A program made the translations under genes and the position numbers. This document shows, piece by piece, positions 1 through 5,885 of a DNA stretch of 10,312 nt. The notes beneath the pieces are model-generated. The model saw nothing but the letters and a program-made list of their open reading frames with translations. It was not told the DNA's origin and ran no database searches. Origin of the DNA: Oscillospiraceae bacterium (GTDB lineage: Bacteria > Bacillota > Clostridia > Oscillospirales > UBA929); NCBI GenBank assembly GCA_031258665.1, contig JAIRML010000071.1:1-10312 (forward strand). Reading direction: 5' to 3'. The first letter of the stretch is position 1, and each line of letters opens with the position of its first letter.

Positions 1-14
1 ATCAAATTGCTCAT
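1..14 (-). CDS. infB: Translation initiation factor IF-2, first codons only (partial)
   Basis: Only the ATG (12-14) and the next few codons, reading M-S-N-L, lie in the window; the gene runs off the left edge. An ATG preceded at about 8 nt by a GAGGGGG ribosome binding site is visible on the minus strand. The identity comes from position: in Clostridia and Bacilli infB follows rimP-nusA-ylxR-ylxQ, and this start lies about 110 bp after ylxQ on the same strand. IF-2 is the GTPase that brings initiator fMet-tRNA to the 30S subunit. No domain can be seen, so this call is inference from gene order. The 110-bp gap before it is unusual for this tight operon and is filled by a two-hairpin repeat. 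Confidence 0.6.
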
Positions 15-45
15 ATCTGTGCCCCCTCATGTATGGTTCAAATGT

Positions 46-132
46 CCAACGTGGGCTGCCCCCGCAGCCCGCAACCAAAAATTCTCGCTTTAGCACCTTA
101 TTGCCGGGAAGCGGCAATAAGGTGCTAAAGCG
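46..132. repeat. Two-hairpin repeat, site 1 (between ylxQ and infB)
   Basis: One copy of the two-hairpin family. Hairpin A is GGGCTGC (53-59), loop CCCC, GCAGCCC (64-70). Hairpin B spans 86-132 and is a perfect 21-bp stem with a GGAAG loop; its core TTGCCG/CGGCAA is shared with the other sites. The stem is longer than elsewhere because its left flank (TTAGCACCTTA) mirrors the right flank (TAAGGTGCTAA), whereas at 6069-6214 the left flank is T-rich. The ylxQ stop codon (125-127) and last two sense codons lie in the right arm. On the minus strand the copy is followed by the motif CATTTGAACC and then the infB ribosome binding site. Confidence 0.85.
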
Positions 133-469
133 CGTCTGACGACGGACGGGTCGATTTTTCGTCAGATGAAACAAACAGTTGTATTAGCGCCGCGGCCAGA
201 CCCTTGTCAGTCAGGGCGCCCAGCGCGCAGGTGTCGCGTCCCATGGCGCGTCCCCATTCTTCTTTTGTGTACGGCAGCGTGAGGCACGGTGGGCTTCCCG
301 CCCCTTTGGCCCAACGCGCCGCGCGGCGCACCGCATCCGCGCCAGCGTCGCGCGCCAGCAGCAGCAGCGCCGCGCGCCGGTGACGCAACTCGTCTTCAAC
401 GGCCCGGGCGCCCAGTGCTAACCGCCCGGCGCGGCGCGCGAGACCCAGCAGCCTGAGCGGATCAGCCAT
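125..469 (-). CDS. ylxQ: L7Ae/L30e-family RNA-binding protein YlxQ
   Basis: A 114-aa protein matching the YlxQ (YbxF/L7Ae-like) family found between ylxR and infB in Firmicutes. The N-terminus LLGLARRAGRLALGARAVED (residues 7-26) is the usual family start, followed by the hydrophobic LLLLARDAGADAV stretch (36-48) and a C-terminal ALTDKGLAAAL segment (85-95). L7Ae-type proteins bind kink-turn RNA; the role of YlxQ itself is not settled. The ATG at 469 was chosen because family homology begins there; it overlaps the end of ylxR by 8 bp, which suggests translational coupling. Upstream in-frame codons belong to the ylxR region. The last residues and the TAG stop lie inside the repeat hairpin 86-132, so the tail after about residue 100 may have been altered by that repeat. 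Confidence 0.9.
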   Translation of the reverse strand: MADPLRLLGLARRAGRLALGARAVEDELRHRRAALLLLARDAGADAVRRAARWAKGAGSPPCLTLPYTKEEWGRAMGRDTCALGALTDKGLAAALIQLFVSSDEKSTRPSSDAL

Positions 470-740
470 GATCGGGCGCCGCCATCTGCCGCCCCAGCGC
501 CTCAAAGACCTCGTCGGGCACCGAAACCCCAAAGGCGCGTTCCAGCGCGCGCACCTTCTTGGCGCGGGCCAGGCAGGCCATGTCTGGGCAGACATACGCG
601 CCCCGCCCCGGCTTTTTGCCGCGAAAATCCAGAGAGATCTCCCCCGTGGGGGCGCGCACCGCCCGAATCAGCTCGCGCTTCGGCTTCATGGCGCGGCACC
701 CGACACACTGGCGCATAGGCACTTTTCTCACCTTTACCAT
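462..740 (-). CDS. ylxR: YlxR-family nucleic-acid-binding protein
   Basis: A 92-aa protein of the YlxR (DUF448) family. It has the signature RQCVGC (residues 10-15), the KRELIRAVRAPTGEISLDFR core (21-40), and GKKPGRGAYVC (41-51) with a further Cys at 56. YlxR is a small basic protein encoded between nusA and infB; it is thought to bind RNA, and roles in transcription regulation and RNase P have been proposed. A GTG at 755 is also in frame, but GGAGG (746-750) lies inside that extension and sits 5 nt before the ATG at 740, so 740 is the better start. The gene lies 25 bp after nusA and overlaps ylxQ by 8 bp. Confidence 0.93.
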   Translation of the reverse strand: MVKVRKVPMRQCVGCRAMKPKRELIRAVRAPTGEISLDFRGKKPGRGAYVCPDMACLARAKKVRALERAFGVSVPDEVFEALGRQMAAPDHG

Positions 741-765
741 AGTATCCTCCGACACAAGCGACTTT

Positions 766-1848
766 TTATACCTGCCTGGCGGTCAGCTCCGCTTCCCACT
801 GGCTTTTGGACCGAATGTCGATCTTAAAGCCCGTGAGTTTGGCGGCCAGGCGGGCGTTTTGCCCCTCCTTGCCGATCGCGAGCGAGAGCTGGTCGTCGGG
901 GACGACCACGCGGCAAGATTTACCGTCGTCCAAAATTTCAGCGTGGACCACGTCGGCCAGTGCCATGGCGGCGGTCACAAACTCGACCGGGTTGTCACTG
1001 TACTTGATGATGTCGATTTTCTCCCCGCGCAGTTCCTCAATGATGCCGCCGACGCGCGCGCCGCGCGGGCCGATGCAGGCCCCAATGGGGTCGACGTTGG
1101 GGTCGTTGGAGATGATGGCGATCTTTGTGCGGTGCCCCGCCTCGCGGGCAATGCTTCGGATCTCCACAATACCGTCGTGGATCTCGGGGATCTCAAGCTC
1201 AAAGAGGCGCCGCACAAGGCCCGGATGGGTGCGCGAGATCAGGATCAGCGGCCCCCGGGATGACTTGCGGACTTCCACCACATAGACTTTCATCCGGTCG
1301 CCGATGTTTAACTTTTCTTCGCGCACCTGCTCGCCCGGCATCAGGATGGCCTCGGTCTTATCGCCCTTGCTCCCGCCGATCTCCATCACGATGCCGCCGT
1401 TGCGGACATCGAATCGGCTGACCTGCGCGCTCATGATCTCATGTTCTTTGGAATTGAACTCCTGGTACACGAGTCCATGCTCCGCCTCGCGGATGCCCTG
1501 GATGATCACCTGCTTTGCGGTCTGTGCCGCGATCCGGCCAAAATTCCGGGTCTCGACGGGAATGGGCACGATGTCGCCCACATCGGAGGTAGGTGAGATC
1601 TCCCGCGCCTGCGCCTGGGAGAGTTCCAGCGCCGGGTTTGTCACCTCCGCGACGACGGTCTTTTGCAGGTACATGCGCACCTCTTTGCGCTCGTCGTCGA
1701 GTTCCACCACGATGTTTTCGGAAATACCGGCGTTGTCGCGTTTGTAGGCGGTGACAAGGGCCTGGGAAATCTTCTCGTGCATAAAGGTGCGCGGGATCCC
1801 TTTTTCGCGCTCAATCTGCGCGATGGCGTCAAAAAATTCGGCGTTCAT
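766..1848 (-). CDS. nusA: Transcription termination/antitermination factor NusA
   Basis: A 360-aa NusA. The N-terminal RNA-polymerase-binding domain begins with MNAEFFDAIAQIEREKGIP (1-19). An S1 domain covers about 136-206. KH1 carries GACIGPRGARVGGI (256-269) and KH2 carries IGKEGQNARLAAKL (325-338). The protein ends soon after KH2, so it lacks the C-terminal acidic repeats of proteobacterial NusA, as is usual in Firmicutes. NusA binds RNA polymerase and nascent RNA, promoting pausing and hairpin-dependent termination. The ATG at 1848 fits the family N-terminus; a GGGGGAG sequence lies about 11 nt upstream, which is slightly far. It sits 70 bp after rimP in the same operon. NusA represses its own operon in several bacteria, which makes the rimP leader hairpin relevant. 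Confidence 0.97.
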   Translation of the reverse strand: MNAEFFDAIAQIEREKGIPRTFMHEKISQALVTAYKRDNAGISENIVVELDDERKEVRMYLQKTVVAEVTNPALELSQAQAREISPTSDVGDIVPIPVETRNFGRIAAQTAKQVIIQGIREAEHGLVYQEFNSKEHEIMSAQVSRFDVRNGGIVMEIGGSKGDKTEAILMPGEQVREEKLNIGDRMKVYVVEVRKSSRGPLILISRTHPGLVRRLFELEIPEIHDGIVEIRSIAREAGHRTKIAIISNDPNVDPIGACIGPRGARVGGIIEELRGEKIDIIKYSDNPVEFVTAAMALADVVHAEILDDGKSCRVVVPDDQLSLAIGKEGQNARLAAKLTGFKIDIRSKSQWEAELTARQV

Positions 1849-1918
1849 ATGGCAGCAATCTCCCCCGATTTATATAAAATGATCACATACAGCGTGGTCA
1901 CGCCCTTTTGCGTCGGCG

Positions 1919-2380
1919 CTACAGGGCATCGCCCCACTCGACGTGGAGGCGGACCAGGGCGATGTCCTTTTTGTCAAAGGCCAGCGCGCCGCCGTCCAGG
2001 GTGACGGTCTGGCCGTCGTGACCAGAGAGCGTGCCGACAAACTCGCGCACGCCGCCGCGCGGCGCGTATAGGCGCACCGACACGGTGTGGCCGATGAAGC
2101 GGACAAAGTCGGAGCCGCGCCGCAAGGGCCGCTCAAGCCCGGCGGAGGAGACCTCCAACGTATAGGACCCCTCGATGGGGTCGGCCTCATCGAGCAGCGG
2201 GTCCAGCGCCCGGCTGACCGCCTCACAGTGCTGGGTGCCCACGCCGCCCGCGCGGTCGATGTACACCCTGAGCACGGCGCGGCCCCCCTCCCGGACAAAT
2301 TCGACGTCCCAGAGTTCGCACCCCGCCGCCGCCACTGCCGGCGCCGCCAGCGCCGTCACCATGCGTTCCACTTTGCCCAT
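1919..2380 (-). CDS. rimP: Ribosome maturation factor RimP
   Basis: A 153-aa RimP (formerly YhbC/YlxS), needed for late assembly of the 30S ribosomal subunit. The N-terminal domain carries CELWDVEFVREGG (21-33) and LRVYIDRAGGV (37-47), and DEADPIEGSYTLEVSSAGLE (64-83) leads into RPLRRGSDF, the clearest family signature. The C-terminal SH3-like domain follows from about residue 90. The ATG at 2380 aligns with the N-terminus of known RimP proteins; its Shine-Dalgarno is weak (GGGG about 11 nt upstream). An in-frame ATG at 2425 is just downstream of the leader hairpin and would add 15 residues unlike the family. It is the first gene of the operon, served by the promoter at 2486-2513. Confidence 0.94.
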   Translation of the reverse strand: MGKVERMVTALAAPAVAAAGCELWDVEFVREGGRAVLRVYIDRAGGVGTQHCEAVSRALDPLLDEADPIEGSYTLEVSSAGLERPLRRGSDFVRFIGHTVSVRLYAPRGGVREFVGTLSGHDGQTVTLDGGALAFDKKDIALVRLHVEWGDAL

Positions 2381-2435
2381 ACGTAAAATCGCCCCAATTT
2401 GGAAAAAATTAGTGTACTCCGACATCCCAAGAAGA

Positions 2436-2458
2436 AAGAGTGGGGAATCCCCACTCTT
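2436..2458 (-). promoter_or_regulatory. Hairpin in the rimP leader, attenuator-like
   Basis: A perfect 10-bp stem AAGAGTGGGG/CCCCACTCTT with a 3-nt loop lies about 20 nt after the expected transcription start and 55 nt before rimP. On the minus strand it is followed by the T-rich stretch TTTCTTCTT, so it resembles an interrupted intrinsic terminator. It could act as an attenuator for the nusA operon or as a 5' mRNA stabiliser. The structure is seen directly; the regulatory role is inference. Confidence 0.6.
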
Positions 2459-2485
2459 ACAGACGGCCACTATCCAACGAAAACT

Positions 2486-2513
2486 ATTATACCACAATTT
2501 TTTATATTTGCAA
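2486..2513 (-). promoter_or_regulatory. Sigma-A-type promoter of the rimP-nusA-infB operon
   Basis: Read on the minus strand: -35 TTGCAA (2508-2513), 16-bp spacer, perfect -10 TATAAT (2486-2491). It lies about 105 bp before rimP in an AT-rich stretch. All but the last base of the -10 falls inside the 93-bp direct repeat, so the insertion sequence split the region at this promoter and the duplication restored it. Confidence 0.75.
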
Positions 2514-2579
2514 GGGGTTTTTGTCATTTTCTTTTGGCCGGTAAAGTGTGGTAAAGTGCCAAGGTAAAGTGCCGGTGAA
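2487..2579. repeat. Left copy of 93-bp direct repeat (target-site duplication)
   Basis: Ninety-three bases identical to 4610-4702 in the same orientation, ending exactly at the first base of the left terminal inverted repeat. The copy runs from TTATACCAC to GGTGAA and carries the rimP -35, most of its -10 and about 66 bp upstream of the -35. Exact abutment on both element ends indicates a target-site duplication rather than a pre-existing repeat. Confidence 0.9.
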
Positions 2580-2596
2580 CCTGAGTTTTACAGCAA
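2580..2596 (+). repeat. Left terminal inverted repeat of the insertion sequence
   Basis: CCTGAGTTTTACAGCAA, the exact reverse complement of 4593-4609. It directly abuts the 93-bp duplication on its outer side. Confidence 0.93.
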
Positions 2597-2640
2597 CGCT
2601 ACAGGAATCCGAGATGGGAGGGCAGAAAAAAGCAGGCTAG

Positions 2641-2662
2641 ACGCGCGACAGCGCGTTTTTTT
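2641..2662 (+). terminator. Small intrinsic terminator at the left end of the insertion sequence
   Basis: ACGCGC, loop GACA, GCGCGT, then a run of seven T (2656-2662). It lies between the left inverted repeat and the transposase promoter and points toward the transposase. It would stop transcripts entering from outside, a known way for insertion sequences to avoid activation by neighbouring promoters. The stem is only 6 bp but fully G/C-rich. Confidence 0.6.
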
Positions 2663-2673
2663 GTTTTCGGGCA

Positions 2674-2702
2674 TTGACGTTATGCTAAAGTTGTGCTATA
2701 AT
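2674..2702 (+). promoter_or_regulatory. Promoter of the transposase gene
   Basis: TTGACG (2674-2679), 17-bp spacer, TATAAT (2697-2702), 20 bp before the transposase ATG. This is close to the sigma-A consensus, so the gene should be expressed. The leader is very short and the ribosome binding site weak (GGGTGAT), which may keep transposase levels low. Confidence 0.75.
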
Positions 2703-2722
2703 AAGTGTCTGGGTGATGACGT

Positions 2723-4522
2723 ATGATCAAGAAGGACAAAAGGACCACGGCAAACGGCACGATCAAGACGCAGATCCGCGTGGTGGAGGGGTACCGGCCA
2801 ATGCCGGGCGCGTCTCCCAAGCAGAGGACCATACGGGATTTTGGCATACTGGAGGAGCAACCGGACAGGGAAGCGTTCATGGCCATGGTGGAGGCATTCA
2901 ATGCCAGCTACAAAAAAGAAAACGCCCCCCTCCGGATTGAGGCGGCGCATACGGAGCGGATGTACTCGGAACACAACAGGCGGTTTAACTACGGGTACAG
3001 ATTTTTGTCCGCCGTGTATGATATGCTCCAACTCGACACGTTCATCAACGAGTGGGCGGCGGAGACGAAGTTCCGCGGGGAATACGCCCCAGCCGAAATC
3101 TTCAAATTCCTGGTGCTGTCCCGGATACTCGCCCCCGACTCGAAACGCGCAACGAGCCAGGGCAAGGATTGCTTCTACGGCATGGAGACGGGATTTACGC
3201 TGCCGGACATCTACCGTTCGCTCGATGTGTTCGCCAAATTCGACGTCCATATGCAGCGGCATCTCAACGACAGGGTAAAAACGACAATAGGGCGGGATTT
3301 GACGCACGCGTCCTATGATGTGACGAATTATTTTTTCGAAATTGACTTTCCCGACGGCGAAACGGATCTCAGGCAGAAGGGCGTGTCCAAGGAGCACAGG
3401 GTGGATCCCATCGTGGCTATGGGGCTTTTCATTGATGGCAACGGGCTTCCGGTTGGCATGTCTATGTTCCCCGGCAACATGAGCGAGTCGCTGACGCTCC
3501 GACCCGTGATGGCGGACGTGAAAGCGTCATACGGTCTCGGGCGGATCATTGTGGTCGCGGACAAGGGTCTCAATTCTTCCGACAACATCAACGAGATCGT
3601 CAACAACGGCGACGGCTTTGTGTTCTCCCAGGTTCTGAGGGGTACCAAAGGCAAGCGATACGTCGACCGGATATTCGACGAGAGCGGGTACACGGCAAAT
3701 GCCGAGGGCACATACAAGTATAAGCTGTTCGAGGAGGAGTGCCCCGGCAAGGACGCTGACGGCAACAAGGTCATGCGCAGACGGAAAGTCCTTATATATT
3801 GGGACAAGGCCGACGCGGACAGGGCGTGGAGGAAACGTGAGGAGAAACTGAAGAAAGCCGCGCGGGCCTGCAAGAACAACGTCTACAGTATCAAGAAAGG
3901 CGTGGACGAATACACAAAGGAGGAAATCATAGACGGCGACACCGGCGCTTTTGTGGACAATGTCAAAAAGCACCGCAGCGTGGACGTCGAAAAGGCGGCG
4001 CAAGACGCCAAGTATGACGGTTATTTCTGCATCGTCACAAGCGAGCTCGACTACGACGAAGGGATGATTCGCAGGGCATATGGGGGTCTGTGGCGGATTG
4101 AGCAGTCGTTCCGCCTGCTAAAGTCGGACCTTTACGCCCGCCCCGTGTACGTCCACAAGAACGAGCATATCCGCGCACACTTCCTGATATGCTTCGCCGC
4201 GCTGCTCATCGTGCGCATCATCCAACACAAAATGGGCCCCGGCGCCCTGTCCGCCGAGAGAATCGCGCGCGTCCTGCGGCGCGCCACCTGCCGCGTCCTG
4301 AAAGGCGGCATCGTACACCTCGACGACGTCGGCGGCGCCATCGCATTCAAAAAGGCGAAAGACAAACACGGCAAATTGGTCGACACGCTGGCATTCTCCG
4401 ACGACGACGAGATTGCCCTCGATTTCAAGGCACTCCAGCAAGTCTTCGCTTCCGACATTTGCAACGTTTACCACAGACAGGAAATCTTCAACAAAATCCT
4501 GAACAAGTTGGCTTTAGGATAA
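2723..4522 (+). CDS. IS1634-like (IS4-type) DDE transposase
   Basis: A 599-aa transposase that cuts and joins the element ends. Likely catalytic residues are D199 in SYDVTNYFFE, D280 in IIVVADKGLNS, and E460 in YGGLWRIEQSFRLLKSDL. Y453, E460 and K467 match the Y...E(6)K pattern of IS4-type enzymes. The segment between the second Asp and the Glu is long (about 180 residues), rich in charged residues, and probably the beta-strand insertion typical of the group. The N-terminal region (about 1-60) resembles the repeat-binding part of relatives. The frame is intact with no internal stop. The ATG at 2723 follows a near-consensus promoter; the Shine-Dalgarno is weak. Codon use is less GC-biased than in nusA or dapL, consistent with horizontal arrival. 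Confidence 0.93.
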   Translation: MIKKDKRTTANGTIKTQIRVVEGYRPMPGASPKQRTIRDFGILEEQPDREAFMAMVEAFNASYKKENAPLRIEAAHTERMYSEHNRRFNYGYRFLSAVYDMLQLDTFINEWAAETKFRGEYAPAEIFKFLVLSRILAPDSKRATSQGKDCFYGMETGFTLPDIYRSLDVFAKFDVHMQRHLNDRVKTTIGRDLTHASYDVTNYFFEIDFPDGETDLRQKGVSKEHRVDPIVAMGLFIDGNGLPVGMSMFPGNMSESLTLRPVMADVKASYGLGRIIVVADKGLNSSDNINEIVNNGDGFVFSQVLRGTKGKRYVDRIFDESGYTANAEGTYKYKLFEEECPGKDADGNKVMRRRKVLIYWDKADADRAWRKREEKLKKAARACKNNVYSIKKGVDEYTKEEIIDGDTGAFVDNVKKHRSVDVEKAAQDAKYDGYFCIVTSELDYDEGMIRRAYGGLWRIEQSFRLLKSDLYARPVYVHKNEHIRAHFLICFAALLIVRIIQHKMGPGALSAERIARVLRRATCRVLKGGIVHLDDVGGAIAFKKAKDKHGKLVDTLAFSDDDEIALDFKALQQVFASDICNVYHRQEIFNKILNKLALG

Positions 4523-4592
4523 CATCCTCTTCGGCCCCTGCCCCATCCTTAGGTCTACGCTGCCAAGCGTTTGGCTCCCCCCTGTGCGCTCC

Positions 4593-4609
4593 TTGCTGTA
4601 AAACTCAGG
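4593..4609 (-). repeat. Right terminal inverted repeat of the insertion sequence
   Basis: TTGCTGTAAAACTCAGG, exact reverse complement of 2580-2596, followed directly by the second 93-bp copy. Confidence 0.93.
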
Positions 4610-4702
4610 TTATACCACAATTTTTTATATTTGCAAGGGGTTTTTGTCATTTTCTTTTGGCCGGTAAAGTGTGGTAAAGTGCCAAGGTAAAGTGCCGGTG
4701 AA
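4610..4702. repeat. Right copy of 93-bp direct repeat (target-site duplication)
   Basis: Identical to 2487-2579. On the minus strand it carries a second -35 TTGCAA (4631-4636) and a near -10 reading TATAAC, because the base after the repeat now belongs to the element. This would face into the right end of the insertion sequence, antisense to the transposase. The promoter activity of this copy is inference. Confidence 0.9.
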
Positions 4703-4723
4703 GTGCCGGGCAGTGCCGGGCAG
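4663..4723. repeat. Degenerate 10-13 bp tandem repeat
   Basis: Six imperfect units beginning GGTAAAGTGT, GGTAAAGTGCC, GGTAAAGTGCC, GGTGAAGTGCC, GGGCAGTGCC, GGGCAG. The first three units and the start of the fourth are duplicated on the left of the insertion sequence (2540-2579), so the element landed inside this array. No function is evident. Confidence 0.6.
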
Positions 4724-5217
4724 ACTGGGGTAAGTTGACAAATTCAACGCGCCCCGCCGCTACGCCGCCGGCTGGAATTTGGGAAAAATTTCTTTTTGAT
4801 GTAAATATTTACCTAATAAGTTACGATATATACAATATGCGAAGGTGCGAAGGTTGCGTGCGAAGGCGCGAGGGAAGAGATGATTCCACTGCAAAAAAAG
4901 CTTCAGAGATAAATTGATTTTCCTCGGGCGGAGGCCTTGTTTGTGACTTTTTTCATACCACATCTTGTAGGTGCGTACTACATATTGTGGTAGTGGATCG
5001 GATATGCTCGTCCCGAGGGGGGCGGCTGTGGTATGGGCCGCGGTGTGGTCTGTGTCCAGCCACCCCCCTCGGGGTATGCGGCGGTTTGGGTGTCCGGAGC
5101 TTCGCCCGCCGCCAGGCGCACGTTTGAACCTGGACCATATGATGAAAGCTGTATGTCGAGCTGAGAGGCGTTGTCTCTGAAGAAAATTCCGGTTTGTTTC
5201 GATATAATATCCAAGCG
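4703..5217. other. Non-coding stretch between the insertion sequence and the cheW leader
   Basis: No open frame here looks like a protein: the longer ones have no ribosome binding site and odd composition. Visible structures are three TGCGAAGG copies (4838-4866), a perfect 12-bp palindrome GTAAATATTTAC (4801-4812), a dyad CCACA..TGTAG/CTACA..TGTGG (4958-4990), and a near-perfect 17-bp inverted repeat (5012-5028 with 5057-5073, one mismatch, 28-bp spacer). GATATAATAT near 5201-5210 could be a cheW -10 box, but no good -35 is present. The left half is AT-rich and the right half GC-rich. It may hold remnants of lost genes or small elements; I recognise none. Confidence 0.5.
5012..5073. repeat. 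17-bp inverted repeat, one mismatch
   Basis: Left arm CCCGAGGGGGGCGGCTG (5012-5028) and right arm CAGCCACCCCCCTCGGG (5057-5073) pair except at one position. The 28-bp spacer contains GGGCCGCGG. No T-run follows either arm, so it is not an obvious intrinsic terminator. It could be a stable RNA hairpin or the remains of a small element. Confidence 0.6.
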
Positions 5218-5324
5218 GTTGTGGGTTGCAAGGGCAGCCCACGTTAGGGCCGTGCTGCCGCGAAGCGGCAACAAAAAACAAGACTTGGGGTTGTGGGTTG
5301 CAAGGGCAGCCCACGCTGGAGGTA
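5218..5324. repeat. Two-hairpin repeat, site 2 (upstream of cheW)
   Basis: Order on the plus strand is A-B-A. Hairpin A occurs at 5221-5242 and 5293-5314 (GTGGGTTGC, AAGG loop, GCAGCCCAC, with one G-T wobble). Hairpin B is CTGCCGC-GAA-GCGGCAA at 5255-5271, followed by an A-rich tract. The second A is followed by CATTTGAACC and, about 27 nt after the hairpin, the cheW AGGAGGG, so the repeat is probably in the cheW 5' untranslated region. Confidence 0.85.
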
Positions 5325-5354
5325 CCCATTTGAACCGTGAAGGAGGGATTCCGC

Positions 5355-5855
5355 GTGGGTGAACAGGGGGTCCGGATGTTGGCGCTGGAAGAAACAGAGG
5401 AGCAGGAGGAGCAGGAGACGCTGGAGGCGGGTGACCTGCCCTGGATTTTGTTTACACTGGACGGTGTCGCGTACGGGATCAACAGCCAAAATGTACTCTC
5501 GATAGAGATCTTCGACCACGCCACACCGATCGTGGGGGACCCGCCCCACATGCGCGGCGTGACGCGGTTTCGGGATGGGATGATCCCCCTTGCGGATTTG
5601 CGGATCCTGTTTGGTTTGCCGGGCCGCATGGAGCCGGCGGAGTCGGAGGTCCGCGACATGGTGATCGTCGGTCAATGGGAGGACCGCCGGATGGGGCTGG
5701 TGGTCGACGAGATCCTCTCGGTGGAATTTATCGGCACGTTTGTGGAGAGCCACACCGGCGCGTCACGGTCCCAATACGTGGACCAGATCGCCCGGCGGGA
5801 AAAGGACAACACCACCGTGATGCTCCTCAATGAAGCCCTCCTGGCCAATCTGTAA
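5355..5855 (+). CDS. CheW-domain protein, stand-alone
   Basis: A 166-aa protein with one CheW domain at about residues 28-165. Recognisable parts are LFTLDGVAYGINSQNVLSIE (32-51), MRGVTRFRDGMIPLADLR (67-84), where CheW proteins have a conserved RG...PLIDL-like segment, and MGLVVDEILSVE (113-124). CheW proteins are SH3-like adaptors coupling chemoreceptors to the kinase CheA in the cytoplasm. The first 27 residues are strongly acidic (EETEEQEEQE), not a usual CheW feature. GTG at 5355 was chosen because AGGAGGG (5341-5347) lies 7 nt upstream; an earlier in-frame GTG at 5337 overlaps that site. No cheA, receptor or flagellar gene is nearby, so the partner is unknown. A strong terminator follows, so the gene is probably monocistronic. 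Confidence 0.88.
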   Translation: MGEQGVRMLALEETEEQEEQETLEAGDLPWILFTLDGVAYGINSQNVLSIEIFDHATPIVGDPPHMRGVTRFRDGMIPLADLRILFGLPGRMEPAESEVRDMVIVGQWEDRRMGLVVDEILSVEFIGTFVESHTGASRSQYVDQIARREKDNTTVMLLNEALLANL

Positions 5856-5885
5856 AGCAAATCCACAAAGCAAATCTGTAAAGGC

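Larger units (their letters stand above)
2580..4609 (+). mobile_element. Complete IS1634-like insertion sequence, 2030 bp
   Basis: The element is bounded by perfect 17-bp terminal inverted repeats: CCTGAGTTTTACAGCAA at 2580-2596 and its reverse complement at 4593-4609. Inside are a short terminator-like hairpin (2641-2662), a near-consensus promoter (2674-2702) and one intact transposase gene (2723-4522). Flanks are a 93-bp perfect direct repeat. IS1634 of Mycoplasma mycoides and IS1549 of Mycobacterium smegmatis, of the same family, are known for long target duplications of variable length, which fits. Intact ends, gene and duplication suggest a recent insertion. The family call rests on transposase features and the duplication, not on a database comparison. 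Confidence 0.9.

Noticed and set aside
741..755. GTG at 755 as the ylxR start
   Set aside because: The clear GGAGG site lies inside this extension and serves the ATG at 740.
2381..2527. Longer rimP from upstream in-frame starts (2527 or 2425)
   Set aside because: The extension runs through the promoter and leader hairpin and lacks similarity to RimP N-termini.
4735..4763. TTGACA at 4735-4740 as a promoter -35
   Set aside because: There is no acceptable -10 box 15-19 bp downstream on the plus strand.
5120..5140. tRNA T-arm-like GTTTGAACC
   Set aside because: No matching acceptor, D-arm or anticodon stem can be folded around it.
4971..5180. Small plus-strand open frame of 69 codons
   Set aside because: There is no ribosome binding site, and it is biased to Arg, Pro and Gly by GC-rich inverted repeats.
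4760..5659. Long minus-strand open frame across the repeats and the cheW 5' half
   Set aside because: It is antisense to cheW, passes through stop-poor repeat sequence, and resembles no protein family.
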